Positions 24,346 to 37,429 of a stretch of DNA of 64,000 bases are shown piece after piece. The DNA is from Platynereis dumerilii (lineage: Eukaryota > Annelida > Polychaeta > Phyllodocida > Nereididae). The notes beneath the pieces were generated by a model. It worked only from the letters and a program-made list of their open reading frames with translations, was not told the DNA's origin and did no database searches. The translations under genes and the position numbers were made by a program. Each line of letters starts with the position of its first letter. Within the stretch, counting starts at the first letter, position 1. The stretch is from NCBI GenBank assembly GCA_026936325.1, contig JAPTHN010000149.1:496001-560000 (forward strand). The letters run 5' to 3'.

Positions 24346-24956
24346 CTGAAAAGGAAAAAAATAGATAGATGAGACAACACTAAATTAATCAAGCAGTAAT
24401 TGGGAAGATGTGTGCAATGCATAGCAAGCAATATGCTTTATTGCTCAATGCTCATGAAGAGCTGATGATCATTGATGCCACAGAGACATGTAATATCCAT
24501 ATGCATGTGATATTCTCCGATGAATAACTTATTTTATATTTTAGACAGGCATCAGAAATAATGGATCAGGACTGCAGTTAATGATTATTTTTTGACTAAT
24601 GAAACTGTGTAGAATTTTTTTAATCGCCACAACGAAGAACTGATCGATTTTGGTGAAGATCCCTACTCCGGATGCGGATCATCTGTATCGGGACATCTGC
24701 AAATATTCTGGTAGATCTTGTTTCCCCTGTGTCAAGTCTCAGACTAACTATTCTCTTTTCATAGTCCATAAAACCTGTTGCGAAACAGGTTGAGATTCCA
24801 TCCCTTGAGTATCTGCTGAGTCATTGATCTCAGACTTGAGCATTGGGTTTCCTAACATTGCTGTGGAGCAGTACATATTTCACACACAATCGCCTAGATA
24901 GAGTCATAATTATCATGGTGATGTATGAAGCTCACAACGCATATGGTCGTCATGGT

Positions 24957-25000
24957 CAGTAGCATAGCCAGGTAATTTTCAGAGGGGGGGGGGCAAGATT
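24957..25000. mobile_element. Solitary hAT-like end in receptor intron
   Basis: CAGTAGCATAGCCAGGTAAT followed by a run of ten G residues resembles the hAT-like end at 8595. No partner end was found nearby, so this is probably a truncated copy inside the intron between the TM6 and TM7 exons. Confidence 0.35.
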
Positions 25001-25576
25001 TACGAGGCAGTTTTGGTCAAACAATGCACATGAAATTAATTGTTCATTTCAATCTAATAAAACAGCTGAATTGCTAATAATGCTATAAAAATCAGAAAAG
25101 ATACATTTCCAATCAATATGTAGAATTTTTCAGACACAAAATAACAATTTGGCAAATGCTGCAGCTGCTAAGGCATTCAATGATAATCATGCGTAAATGT
25201 AATTGCTTTTCCTTTTGATGTAAGCTAATGTTACAGTAATGAGTAAAGTACTTATTATGAGAAAATTTCGAAAGAGCGATACACAAAGTGCAAGTGAAGC
25301 AATCATAAACAACAACAGCAACAAAAACAGCTGCAAAGTCAACATCTTACACAGGCCCCTAAAACACGTTGACAGTGAAAATGGTTTTTACTTTGCATAG
25401 AATCATTAAAACAATCATAAATAACCAAAAATATTTGGTCGAAGAAAGAATTTTAGTCTGTGTTTAGATAAAATCTCACTGCATAAAATTGTATGAAACC
25501 AGTCTAATGCTATTAAATACCAAGGTACATTTAGATGTGGAGGCTAAAACATTAACAATACCATATGTATACACAC

Positions 25577-25677
25577 AAATTGATTTCTTGAAATATTTCT
25601 GATAGAAGGTTGTAAGTCTGAAGAGGCAACCAACAGAAGGCAAACATGGCCACCACAATCACCAACATCTTGATGAC
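25577..25677 (-). CDS. Neuropeptide-type GPCR, TM6 exon
   Basis: A 101-bp exon after acceptor GTGTCTTTTCAG. It begins VIKMLVIVVAMFAFCWLPLQ and continues TYNLLSEIFQEIN. This is the end of intracellular loop 3 and helix 6, with the F-x-x-C-W-x-P signature (FAFCWLP). The donor is TT|GTGTGT; the split codon TT+A gives Leu, so the joined product reads QEINLYRYINIIW across extracellular loop 3. The receptor would sit in the plasma membrane and couple a peptide ligand to G proteins. Exons for TM1-TM5 should lie at higher coordinates on this strand; I searched 25.7-50 kb and found none I trust. Confidence 0.85.
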
Positions 25678-25895
25678 CTGAAAAGACACGAAAACAGTAT
25701 TCAGTAATTTATCAAAAAAGATTTCAAGAGATATTTTCTAAAGATCAGGTCAAGGCAAATATCAAGCGACATGGCTCTCATCCAGGGTGGGCAGGTCAAT
25801 CTACAATTGCAAAAATTGCAAATATTATGGCGATATATGGGAATAATCTGTGATTGGTATACTCTGGAGACTAGAGTAGTGGAGTATGGCCATTA

Positions 25896-26200
25896 GGGTG
25901 GTTCGAAAAACATCAATTTCACCATAGAGGGCAAGACACCCCCTCATTTTGTTCCACTTGCCAAATGATGCACCCATGCATAATTTTGGACTCCTAAGTT
26001 AAATAGAAGTGGGTTCTCAAGGAGCCTGAAGTTTTAGCCAAAACAGCAAAAAATTGTTAATTCGCGAACCCGCGGTTTTGCATAACTTTGTCCCATAAGT
26101 TTCATTTACATCCCACAATACAAAAAGACCTCCAACAACAGATATTACGGTTCAAGCATTCAAGTACAATATTCATGAGGTTCAATTGGCTGCAAAAACA
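25896..26200. mobile_element. One arm of a long-TIR element
   Basis: After a TA at 25894-25895 the sequence reads GGGTGGTTCGAAAAACATCA. About 170 bp in, it contains CCCGCGGTTTTGCATAACTT, very like the CCGCGGTATTATATAACTTT and CGCGGTTTCCCGTAACTTTG phrases in the two arms of the 61022-63008 element. It looks like a single arm of a related family. No inverted partner was found. Confidence 0.4.
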
Positions 26201-26734
26201 CATCCCATACATGTTAGCATATTCCACAGGAAACACTTGGTGACAGCTCCTTCTACCATTTTTGTTAGGAATTGTTGAAGACCATGAAACAAAAATATCA
26301 CCTGAATTAATCAGGCCGGAATAAGGCGCTTTCGTTTCCTGTCAACACTGTATCATTTATTTCCACACATTTGGTTCACAATTCTTTTTCTTTCTGCTGA
26401 CTGTTCTTGCATTTCTTCTTTGCAAGAACTATTTTGGGAGTTCTTTCTTATAGCGAAAAAACTCATAATCCAGTTGCTGACACATTTACAAATATATATA
26501 GGCCCTATCGTTAACATTGTAGTGTTATAGAATCCAGATGATCCTTGTAATTGGATAAAGAATGTCTGATGAGATACAAGTTGACAAATTTGGTTTCATT
26601 TATCTTGAATGAGATGCTTTGTCAATGCGCACCATGTACATATAATGACAGCTTCACTAGAAGATTAGTAATATCTATAAAGAGTGTATCTCACAACATA
26701 AGGTAGGTACACCTTTTCGTCAGTTAACCTTATA

Positions 26735-27075
26735 CCAAATAAAACCAACATGCCTTATAAATAATTATTGACCCTGCACATTCGTTTATAACCCATTTGA
26801 TGGCACTGATGGCCCATCTTATTTCATTGAATCAAACTTCCTTCTGCTCTTTCTTGCCTTATCTATTCCATTTCCAAATGCCAGGAAGCCCTTAACCACT
26901 GTGCAGTAATTGGAACATTGCGCAAGGAACAATACACAATGGACGAGGCCATGGCACACTGGTGTAGTACACTAATGAAGATGGAGGGTCACGTTTCCAC
27001 CACTCGAAGAGGAATTGAAAAGCAGGTGCACTCAGGAGAAGACTCAGTGATTGTTTGACGAACAACCAACAAGGT
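26735..27075 (+). repeat. Duplicated block E, copy 3
   Basis: Same block as 3845-4200 and 10585-10935. It lies about 1.1 kb upstream, on the minus strand, of the receptor TM6 exon. Block D follows at 28020, repeating the E-D order seen at 3.8-5.6 kb. Confidence 0.6.
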
Positions 27076-28019
27076 CCTTTCTTTGATTAGCCATCATGAA
27101 ATTGACCCAGCGACAGGAAACTCTTGCAAGTCTTAGGTCCTTCAAATGCAGCAACCGCAGGTCTTTCAAATAATAGGAAATGAAAACAATCAGATAATTA
27201 CATAAATCAAGGAAATCTAGGGACGGAAAGAGGGGGGGTGGAGTAGATCTCCCCTCTGCCACCAGGTGTGATTTTTAATATTTTTAAACCGACATGCAAT
27301 TACGTCAGGCCTTTTTGCTCCTTGTTGCTATAACTTCCCTTGCACCAACATTTTCTCGATCTGCCTCTAAAGAAAACTACAGCTAGCACAAGCAAAGAGA
27401 GAGACCAAACAAAAACAGCATAATAGAAGCAATTACTTCGATTGACGTTCATCGACTAGTCTTTTGGGTGTAAGTGTGGAAACTACAGAATCCATAAAAG
27501 TAGTATTCAACAAGTATGCACTATGCAATGACTGTAATTGAGCATGAATTTTACCTTCATTTAATTTATTGCACATAAAGCAATCAGAACAAACCATCAA
27601 TACAAATGATTACAAAAATTGCACCTCTTAAGACCATGATGATAATGACTGTCATATCCCTATGCAGTGTCAACTCACCATTTCATGCTTTATGAGTCAT
27701 TATGACTCATGTCCAGTAGGTTAGGTCATATCCTATTCTTTCTTATTAGCACAAGTATGTGTAAGTGAATTAGCAACACCAGTGAGTTAGCATTATTAAT
27801 ATGTCTCCCAATTACCGATTTACCATGCAAAATGGCACCCTTACATATACATGCAGTCATAATATTACTGTCATTTATGTCCTCAAGCAGCCAAATGCAG
27901 TCACTTATCTCAATACTGGTTGTAAAGAATATATCATGATATTTCGTATAAAGTATTTATGTGTATCTTTTGAGGCTTCCCTGGGCACAGTGCCAAGTGC
28001 AGATTATAAATCATACTCT

Positions 28020-28280
28020 TTATAGTGAAACATATAGGTTTTCAGCTGGGGGATCATATTTCCCACTCGGATCTAAATTCAACTTTGGAATACACCGGAG
28101 ACCAACAAGCTTAACGACTGCGAGGGTTGCTTATCATGTTATAAAAAGCCAATAAGTTCATTTTATGGTGTGAGGGTAGACATGCAGTCTGAGAACATTT
28201 AGTGCAAGAAATCACACCTTGTCAGTAGTTGAAGTCAGCTGCAGAAGAAATGCACTTGCTGACCTAATGATAAATAGGGT
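28020..28280 (+). repeat. Duplicated block D, copy 2
   Basis: Matches 5270-5590, most clearly at GTTATAAAAAGCCAATAAGT. Confidence 0.55.
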
Positions 28281-30589
28281 CAAGAATCAACATTCTAAGC
28301 AATATCTGAACGGCACACCTACATGCGTGAAATTTGTGCAGAACTTGCATTTAAGTAATGGACCTTCATGGAACTATCTCATTGACAAGCAACCAGGTCG
28401 ATTTGACCAATTTTTTTCTTTCTTCAGGCACTTGCTGTTCTGACCATTATACTGCTCAGATTTTGGATGATCAATTTCAGCTTCATGTACAATTTTAAAT
28501 TTCAAGTTGCAGAATGGACTTTCTCTTCTCGACTATTAAAGATATATGTGCGAATAAAACATTGGAAAATGTTTTGTTTGGCAGCAGACAATCAAAGCAA
28601 TAGTACGGAGATGAGCCCAGATACAAAGCTATTATTGACTCTGGTTCATAAATACCCCCCCCCCCCAATGATATCTGATTCACTTCAAATCCACGAATAG
28701 AGAGTCTTTGTATCTGAGTGCCAAATCATAGCATCCAGAGCTAAATTTAACAACGTCTAACTTTTAAAAAGTTTATTCCATTGCCAATGAGTATATAGAC
28801 TCCCCCTCTTAAAAAAGTAGTAAGTCCCAGCAAATCAAATATAATGTCATTTCACCAACACGTGCCATGCAATAAGCCAATCAAGAAAACCTACAGACAT
28901 GACAAATTCCACTTGATATCATTTCGAACTTTGATTCTTCTTTTACAAAAGGAACTTCTGAAAAGTTGAAGCTTTTTAATAAGTGGTCTTATGATCATTT
29001 CTGAATGGCTTCTCAAGATAAATTAAACATGTTACAACAAACATGTAGGATAGGCAGGTACGACCTCTTTAAGGTGAGTTTTTGTCACTTATAATCATGC
29101 GATTTTTTAAAACACGTGTCACAAAATATCGTCATCTCTACAGTAGAAATACACATTTAGATAGGGAGACACCTCAGATTTGACCAAGCTTGTTTCATAA
29201 CACCCAAAAACAGCGTTTAGCAATCCTCCTTCGTGTCTGCCAAACTTCATTATTAGATTTTGATTGAACTGGGGTATTTCAAGGCTGTTTCTGGTCTAAA
29301 CTGATGGACTTGCATTGTCTGCATCTGTTCCACTGAATAACCATTAGAGTTTCTCTATATTTTGCCTTTACGATTGTCTTAATTAAGGTTATAGACAAAC
29401 TTGCATTAAGCTTCAGTTATTGTCTGCTTTATTACATAAAAATTATGTGAAATTGGTCCTATCAGACACAACTAAGGTCACTCATGACCTTGATTTTGTG
29501 GCTTAACTGAAATTTTGAGGTTGTCTTGCAAGGACAAAATAGCAATTACCTTATATTGGTGGTAGTTGGATTGTCCTTGCCCTTTTTATGGTTCACCTCT
29601 TGCATCTAATGGGTTCTTTGAATTGCACCAATTTCTTATTATAGGGAGGGAAGAAGAGTTATATTGCAAGAAATGTAATCAAATATCCTAATTTCTAATG
29701 AAGAAAATACAGTTCTTTGACTGTTAGTCGCTCTGATCATTACATAAAACTTCCTTTAAAGATTCTGATTTCACTCTCATTTGAAGCCACTCTTCAGTTC
29801 TTTAATGAGATGATTCACAAGTTTTTAATTGCTCAGCTTTAAATTTGGTTAATTGAATCTCTCTCTAGCCTTGATGCAATTTGTCATTTGACAATTGATT
29901 TCCTGATGGAATAACTAGAATTTCTTTCAATAGCTTCACCAGATTAGATTGTTGGTTTTTATTCACTCAATTAATCATATTTATGCTCAGTTGAAATTAA
30001 CTCAATCATCACGGAAGCAGTTAACAATCATCAAAGCAAATTTATTAAATAGTTCTTCAATTCTTTACATAAAATTCTTTTCCTGGGGCAGCTTAAAGAA
30101 TGTGCGCTTCCATGTATGAAGATAAAACAACCAACTTAAGTTACCTATCCATAAGCACCTCTAACAACACATCATCAGGAAGAAATATTTTTAAATTTTA
30201 CTTAACAAATTCACTTTCCGTCTCATCCTGGTACAATGTATTTCCTAGTATGTTGGCATGGCTAATTGTATTATAATTGTAAGAATTATGTACGTATGTA
30301 TGTCTATATGTATGGTTTATTTTAAAGGTGACCCCTTGAATGTGAAGGTTCTGTTGCTCTTATGGACACAGGTATATCACATATATAGTCCAGGAGGTTT
30401 AAACCTGGTTTATGAGCATTGGCAAATAAAATCATCAGATTATTAAGACTGGATCAAGACTGTGAGTACAGCAGTGGTTTTATACAGAGTGCCATTTTTT
30501 CCGAGCGTGTATAAATCTATCCATTTCATCACTGTGACAACCGTACGTAAGTAGAAGTTATACAGCACGTTTCACAGCTAGGCACTATG

Positions 30590-30810
30590 AGATAGACTAT
30601 GACATCTCCACCTGGTGTTTGTCAACAAGATCTGAGACGGAGATACTTGAAGAGAACCAACACAAAAGAGAAACTGAACAGTCCAAAAACAAGAAGGAAG
30701 ATCTCTGACCAAGTGTGACAGAGAGGCGCATCAACATAATGGCAGATCAGAGGGAGGAAAATGTCAGAAGGCTCAGGGGCCACCTGCAGAATCACTCTCA
30801 TACAAGGAGT
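30590..30810 (+). repeat. Duplicated block F, copy 1
   Basis: Resembles 41990-42235 in the same orientation: CATC(T/C)CCACCTGG near the start, then GAGAGGC followed by TCAACATAA and GCAGA(T/G). A plus-strand frame is open here (to a TGA at about 30710) but has stops in the second copy, so it is not evidence for coding. Confidence 0.45.
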
Positions 30811-31349
30811 GATTTATGACATTCTTTCTTTCATTCTCTCTTAATCCCTCCTGAAAACATTTGCCGACAGAACTGTAGTGTACAAGTTAACATTTTGATT
30901 TTTAGAACAAGCTACATGTAAAAAACAGACTCTACGAGTCCTCTACATCTAGGCAATAGCATGCAGGAGCCTGCTCATGGCTGCCTGAATCAGGCATTTC
31001 AGGTCATGGGTCCTCTATAAAGCAATCTGATGCAGGAGGTCAGAAAAAAATCATACCAGCTAAATTAATCTCAAACTGATGATACATGTAGTTAAGAAAG
31101 ACCATTTATGTAGATTGAAATTATATAAATTTGCCTTTTGTACAAATTTGCATGCCTTTGGTGGTAATTTAGCCAAAATAATTCAACAACTTCTTTTGTT
31201 ATCAGGCCCAGTTGGCCATAGGAGCAAAGAGGTATCCACAGTGATCTCCATCAGTAATTGGACCTGTGATATGGGCTTTGTACGACAGGAGAAAAAAGTG
31301 GTGTTGATCACCACAAGACTGGAACTGCTGTTTTGCTATTATGCTCCAT

Positions 31350-31520
31350 GGCATGGATCCATCTAAAGTATGTTGTCACTGCATGGCCCAGCAATAACGT
31401 AACACAGGAGCACTGGAGCACTACAACCCTGTCTATCACCCACAAAGTTGGGTCAAGAGGAGCAGGGTTTTGGGGCAACACAGGTTCAGAGGCATCAATA
31501 AGCACAAATGATTTGCCCTA
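31350..31520 (+). repeat. Partial copy of block C
   Basis: A diverged piece matching the left edge of block C: ACTACAACCCTGTCTATCAC and then GGGTCAA. It is the least similar of the four copies. Confidence 0.4.
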
Positions 31521-31842
31521 AAAGTCAGTTATTCTCAATCTCAAGCAAACAATTGAAAAGACAATGTGCAAAGCTAGACGTAGTTAAACCGAGTTCAATT
31601 CAGGCATAAGCTAATGAGGTTATTCAATAATGCCAAAAATAGTCTAACAGTGAACATTTTCTCCTTCAACTGGGTCTTTTTTATATTACTCATATGAAAT
31701 CATAGAAGATAATTATAGTCATGGTAGTTGCAGCTCTGAGGGTAAAGTCATGATATGCTAATTGACAAGATACGGCCCTAAGCTGCTAGGCCAGCAAGTA
31801 AGGCGTCTGGCAACTGTAAGCCAGGCAATCACCTTGACAGTA

Positions 31843-34685
31843 GGGGTGGGCCAATCTACATTATTTTCGAAATTCTCACTAAAGACTTGTGGTTTCATAG
31901 GCCAAATATTCTGGAGATCTCAAATTTGGTTGGTTTTTTCAGCTAAAAGGCATATTTAGGTTGGTTCTTTTGATTTTTCTGAAAAGGTCTACAAGTTGAA
32001 AAATCGCCTATTTTCAGACATGTTTTTCTTAATATACAGCTCATAATTCCATGTTTACACATAAATTAGGTTTCTATTGTAGATTTTAGGTGTAAGTAAT
32101 ATTGATTTAACCATTTTGTTCATCATATAGTAAAATCACTTGCAAATTCCATAAAAATAACTAATTTTATTAAGATGTTAGTGGTGGAAATTGAGCAATT
32201 TCAACAATAAACAGACAAATAGCATAATTTAGACACTTAAACATAATATACAATCAGAAATAATCTACTTCTTTGTAGTTCAAATACTTTGAAAAACTTG
32301 TCATAAGGAAAATTGTTACTGTAAAGTGATTTGGCATTATACAACATATATAAACTTTGAACAGGTTGGTCTATTTGGTTGACGTCACATAATTCATGAC
32401 TAAAATTTTATATGAACACCAACAATACTTGTTGTAAATTTAGAAGTGTTAGCACAACTAAAAAAAAAACCCCATTCTCACAATGGATAGGGTTAGGCCA
32501 ATCTGAAGGTATAATGAGAAGCTGAAATACAAGATTGTGAAGCTAGACATTATTGTTTGGCGTGTTAAGCCAATTAGGATAGTCATATCACACACACATT
32601 ATTCAGCAAGGAATCTAAATTTGTCTTCATCTAGCCCCCTGGTTTGAAACACAACCATGATTCCATCTGTAATCTCTAAGCTCCTATACTAAGAACAAAA
32701 CATGAGAGTGCCATACATTTGGTGAAAGTCAGAATTTGACAGCACTGAACCTCAAATTCATCAATGCATATTAAGGTCTTTGAAATAGTTTAAGTTCAGA
32801 CAACAGTCACTGAAAGTGTGTCAATGACATCATCTGCACTGACGTGCTCCTTGACCACTTGTGCTGATCTCATAGAATGTCTAGTTGTCGAAGTTTCTTG
32901 TTGAAGAACCGTGTATCGGGCCAATCGTGCCCAGGATTCTAATTCTCATCGATCCCAAGCAACTTCAACAATGGGAAGATAAACTGTAGTGTCCTATACT
33001 GGGGCAATTGAAAGACCCAGGACAGCTCTGAATGAATAGACCTTTGCTTAAATTGTGTGCTTCTCATCATCATAATTATGGAGATCACCAACAATGAATG
33101 GCAGCTCCATCTATGTAAATTAGGGTTGAGCTACCCCGCTGTTCAGGGGTACACCAGCACAGCACAAGCATGAAAGCTACCAAGACATGTATGACAGAAT
33201 CAAAAATCTACAAAATTGTTTCTCATTTCATGCAAGTACTGGCTTCATACATGGACATTATGAAGTGAGGCTAATGCCGAGCATGACTCGGGAGACAGCA
33301 GCTTGGAAATGACAATGAAACTATAGTATGGATACTTGAGATGGACTTACAAACCCAGGATGCAGTTGGGTTTTGGATGAGAACTTGAATGCCAATTCTT
33401 CTTTTTTGAATCAGAAAACACCTTTAATTGCATGGTCAATCCCTAAAAAATAACATATCTGCAGCGATTTAGTATGGGCAGTTTTGATTGGGCCTTTGGG
33501 AAATTAGCCCAAGATGGTTCTGCATTGGTACCAATGTTTCTCTGGTTGTGTGCCTTGATCTTGAATGCCATGGTGTGGTAAAGTCTGAGTCATCTTTCAC
33601 AATGTCCATGCATATATGCATATTGTATGCCCCTTTAAACCATTTGCTCTGTCTTTAGCATTCCCTCTGTGCCTAGAATACTTCTCTTCTATACATGTTT
33701 TGTTTCATTTTGTGCTGCTTTGTCCAGTTCATAAGCACGGTATGTGAAGAGGTAGCTTTCATGTATGTGACAGTTATTTTCAAAGAAAGGTGTGCCTTCT
33801 GCTTTCATGATAGAATCATATTCAGCACCCAACTGTTTCTGGTGATTACCCAGGCTCTTCCTCCTGATGTCATAGGCTCTCCTGATCATGCTGTCATGTA
33901 ATTAATTAATTTTCAATGATCATTCTTGTGTCTTCCATTTCATGTTGCTCCTAAAACATGGTTGTTTTCCGTAGATGTCTCTTATATTCTTGGCAATAGA
34001 CTATTTAGGCATGAGGTATAGTTCGGTAGATATTTTAGTGCTCAGTCCAGTCCTTTACAACTGTAAGAACCAATAATACTTCACCTTTTTTCCCCTTTCT
34101 CAGAGACTTGATCTGTCACACACCACACTGTTTTCATTGGGCCCAGGATAACTTTTGAGCAACATGTGTTTTAAAAAGTCTCCTGTACATGTTAACTAAA
34201 CAGAGCCCAGGAGACTATTTATGACAACACTAATTTATGGCTTCAAAATGTTTGGAAATCATCCTAAAACAAGCACTGCTTCCAATTAAGCATCTATCAA
34301 TTACCAATTGGTATGAATTTTGCATATTCATAGCCACGCTGGCAGTCTGAGACTCTTCAAATGCATGAAACTTCCATATTTTATCTACTTTTTGGAGAAT
34401 TTGACCATGATATGTAATATAAATTTTACTTAAACATGTCTTTTGACATCTAGTGTGATTTTAGTGAAAAGAATATGCCCACCTGTCAGTCTGCCTAGAT
34501 GAAAAGGACCCAAAATATATGAAAAACGTCACTTTTTCTCCCAGATTTAGATAGGGACAAACAAATGCAAAGAACCAACCTAAAGACTATTCTGAGACAA
34601 CTTTACCTGACCATTTCTTGATCAGGAGGATATTTGGCCTAGGAAATCACAAGTCTTATGATGGTTACCCAGATTGGCCCACCCC
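31843..34685. mobile_element. Long-TIR element, TA-flanked, no transposase recognised
   Basis: Both ends begin GGGGTGGGCCAATCT in inverted orientation and keep similarity for about 130 bp, through (G)ACTTGTG(G/A)TTTC, TAGGCCAAATAT and TTTAGGTTGGTTCTTT. TA flanks lie at 31841-31842 and 34686-34687. The interior is about 2.5 kb. Its longest open frames (around 33690-33900 on both strands) do not resemble a transposase, so this appears to be a large non-autonomous element or a very decayed one. The superfamily is uncertain; the TA duplication suits Tc1/mariner. Confidence 0.7.
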
Positions 34686-35384
34686 TATGACAGTCATTTG
34701 GTCATTGGAGTACCCCGCCCTAATATTGGATATCAAAATGTTGTCATAATTCAAAACATTAGATTCATATAGACCACTTCCAGTGTAGGGACTGCTGATT
34801 CAAGTAGATCTACATTTGTATATCCAGTCTGGCAGATAAGATATGAAGTCAGAAGGTGCATGGGAATTAAATGAAGTTCAAAAAGTCATTCAGGCTATTC
34901 AATGGACCCAAAAATACTAACTGTATCTCTTGTCATGTGTCCTGGTTTATTACCTTGGAGGCAAACTATACCTATCTTCATTCTAAATTTTAAAGAAATA
35001 TTGATATAGCCTATATTTATGAAACACTGTTTTGAGAAAGACCTAGAACATGGATGGATTTTGTTTGTGCCTTGGCTTCCCCAGCATCTATTATATACAT
35101 TTAATTGACAATTTGACATGTAATGTATTGCCTCCTTTATGGTTAATTTTCACTAGCTTTCTTTGGCAAGATATGACCATTGACCATATCTCATTTGAGA
35201 TTGTTCTGTTGTGCTCAATCGCAGAAGAAATCACACCATGTCATATGTGACATATTCACATAGTTATCCTCTATTTACTATACCGTTCTCAACATAAGCA
35301 GCATATGAATGTGTACAACAGTATACTTGACGAAATAAGCTACACATTGGAGGCATATAACAGTTATCGCAAGTAAATTTAGGT

Positions 35385-35480
35385 TGCAGAACAGATTCAC
35401 TTCAATGAAAAGCAGCTTGCGCCAGTTGCCGTCTTGCATTGTACGCATAGTAATGAGCAATGGAAGATCAAATGCTGCAG
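35385..35480 (+). repeat. Short segment duplicated at 46390-46480
   Basis: Both copies share ACAGATTCACTTC, GAAAAGCAGCTTGC, TGCATTG and GCATAGT(A/G)ATG(A/G)GCA. A minus-strand frame in this copy loosely recalls a receptor helix (SLAAAFDLPLLITM). The second copy has a stop, and the spacing to Trp is too short for TM2, so it is not called as an exon. Confidence 0.45.
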
Positions 35481-36059
35481 CGAGGCTTGTCACTATCACA
35501 TCAGATCAGAACAAGCAAAATCTCAAAAGGCCCAGGGTCAGCAGGAGCATCAGAAGGAACTCAAGAGGACTGAATGATTTAATAAAGTAGACCATCAAGC
35601 CAAATGTATGTACATTTATTTTCTGGTTGATTAACTGAAGAAGCATATCTAGACATATAGGAATACCAGGATGTTACAACGAACACCGAAGAGTTACAAG
35701 GTAATACAGTTTCATAAACTCTGTCAGACAGCTGAATAGCGCAACTTTAGTTTCACCATAGATAACGCTATTGTCATCTACAACACATTCTCAGCAAAAT
35801 TCTATGAAATACTTTTTTATCTGGCTATCTGAACATTATTTTCGCTAGAATGTTTGATGAAAAACAGCAAATAGACATAGAAGAGGCAAAACTGTATCAG
35901 GGGATTAGGAAAGGTACACATGTTATGCACCACAGACATGGCATCTAATACAACCTGAATACATCAAATTCATGACTGTGCACTCATGGTCACCTTCGAT
36001 CCTGATCCAATCATGCTACCACAGACTATATTATAGGAGGCAAAATGTCTTCCCAATGC

Positions 36060-37200
36060 CCTGCAAACATGAAGACCGAGATGACATGAGCTAAATAAAT
36101 TTAGAGCAGTTGATCATAAATCACTGACAGTCTGCAGGATGTAATTGCAAAGGAGGCAATAATCCCAAGATATCTATGATCGAGGATCAGTTCTGTTTAC
36201 TAAAGCCCTCAAAGCTGTTATAAAATAGCAGAATGCCCCATGCTAGTGAATAGGTGCTATTTCTAATGGTACAAAGTCATCATCAGACCAGCATAATTTC
36301 TGAGTACGTTTTTAAGGGCTTCATGCAGTACACTTAAAGTTGCTCTGAATGATAAAATCCTTTGCCAAATACAGTCAACATTATGTGCACTATGATATAA
36401 ACTTGTGATCAAAAAAGTTTTTGATTGATTCCTTAAAGTATTTCTTTGATTATATAATTTGATTAGTTATTTGTAATATTTTTCCTGATAGTTTCTCCAT
36501 CCTCCAGCACATCCATTGGTAATGACGTCACAATGACCATTGTTGAGAATATATAGCTACAAGTTAACTAATTAAAACAATGGTGATGACGTCACAAAGT
36601 TGATTGCACTCAAGCCTGGTTGTTTTTTCCGTGCGTACCCGAAATAAATCTAGGGGTCATTTAGGACATATTTTGTGTCATTTCAGCAAGAAAAAAAGTT
36701 TCAAAAGCTAAGAAAATTTGCTCACTGGCCAGTATGGCCACGCTACACCATAAAATGGGAAAATTATACAAACATTTTTTTGAAACCTGACGTATCATTC
36801 GGGGTAACTTTAAAGACTGGAAAGAGCTCTTCCTAAATTCACGTGCCATCCTTCACCCTCTCCCAGTTTGTTTCAGAAACCCAACTCCATAACATGCTAA
36901 TGGCTCTGGTCTAATCTTGCAGCCTCGTAACATGACATTTGTAAAAGGATGGCTGGTTATCCCAGAATAATGAGAGATCATGTTCATTTTGCCAACCTCT
37001 AACAAGGCTAATTGCATCTAACCATAACCAACTTGTAATCACTGCAAATTTACTTTGACAGCCCAGCATGTGCGATTGAACCCTGAGGCTTCAATTCATG
37101 GCACACCTGATTATTTGGACAGCCCTTTCTTTCTTTCTTTCAATGTTTGTCACTCAGCAACACTTTGAGAGTATGAGATTTAGATTCAATTTATCAATGT
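36060..37200 (+). repeat. Duplicated block AB, copy 2
   Basis: Matches 1660-2280 and 43900-44530. This copy has roughly 550 extra bases near 36310-36870, including two TGACGTCA octamers. It starts about 7.85 kb before the third copy. Block C follows both the second and third copies, evidence for a tandem unit near 8 kb. Confidence 0.6.
36523..36594. promoter_or_regulatory. Two CRE-like octamers
   Basis: Perfect TGACGTCA palindromes lie at 36523-36530 and 36587-36594, 64 bp apart and each close to a CAATGRY phrase. They match the CREB/ATF site. No promoter or transcript is known here, and they lie in extra DNA relative to the other block copies. Confidence 0.25.
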
Positions 37201-37429
37201 ATTGAACTGGCAAACAGCTTATGAAGCCGAAACCTCTAGTCCCATCTGTGATTGTGATTACAAAATTATCCACTCCTACCGCTCCCTGTTATTCGAATTT
37301 ATATTGTAGCTAACCAAAACAACTTCTTTGGTCAGCCCACTGGAACTTAGAAATAACAACATGGAAAAAGCAATGTTGACTGGTCACAAGGGAAAGAACT
37401 GCTGCTGCATCCTAATGTTCATTGCCTTG

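Larger units (their letters stand above)
27076..31349. other. Non-coding stretch, probable intron or intergenic
   Basis: No exon is supported. The stretch contains block D copy 2 (28020-28280), a 12-base poly-C run at 28655-28666, and block F copy 1 (30590-30810). If the receptor gene continues to higher coordinates this is intron. Confidence 0.35.

Noticed and set aside
27335-27376. Possible micro-exon before TM6 (FSLEADRENVGARE)
   Set aside because: The phase fits the TM6 exon, but it is only 42 bp, the acceptor is weak, and no TM5 exon was found next to it.
35278-35499. Minus-strand TM2-like peptide (SLAAAFDLPLLITM...GNW)
   Set aside because: The distance from Asp to Trp is about 15 residues; true TM2-loop 1 needs about 20. 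The duplicate at 46.4 kb has a stop.
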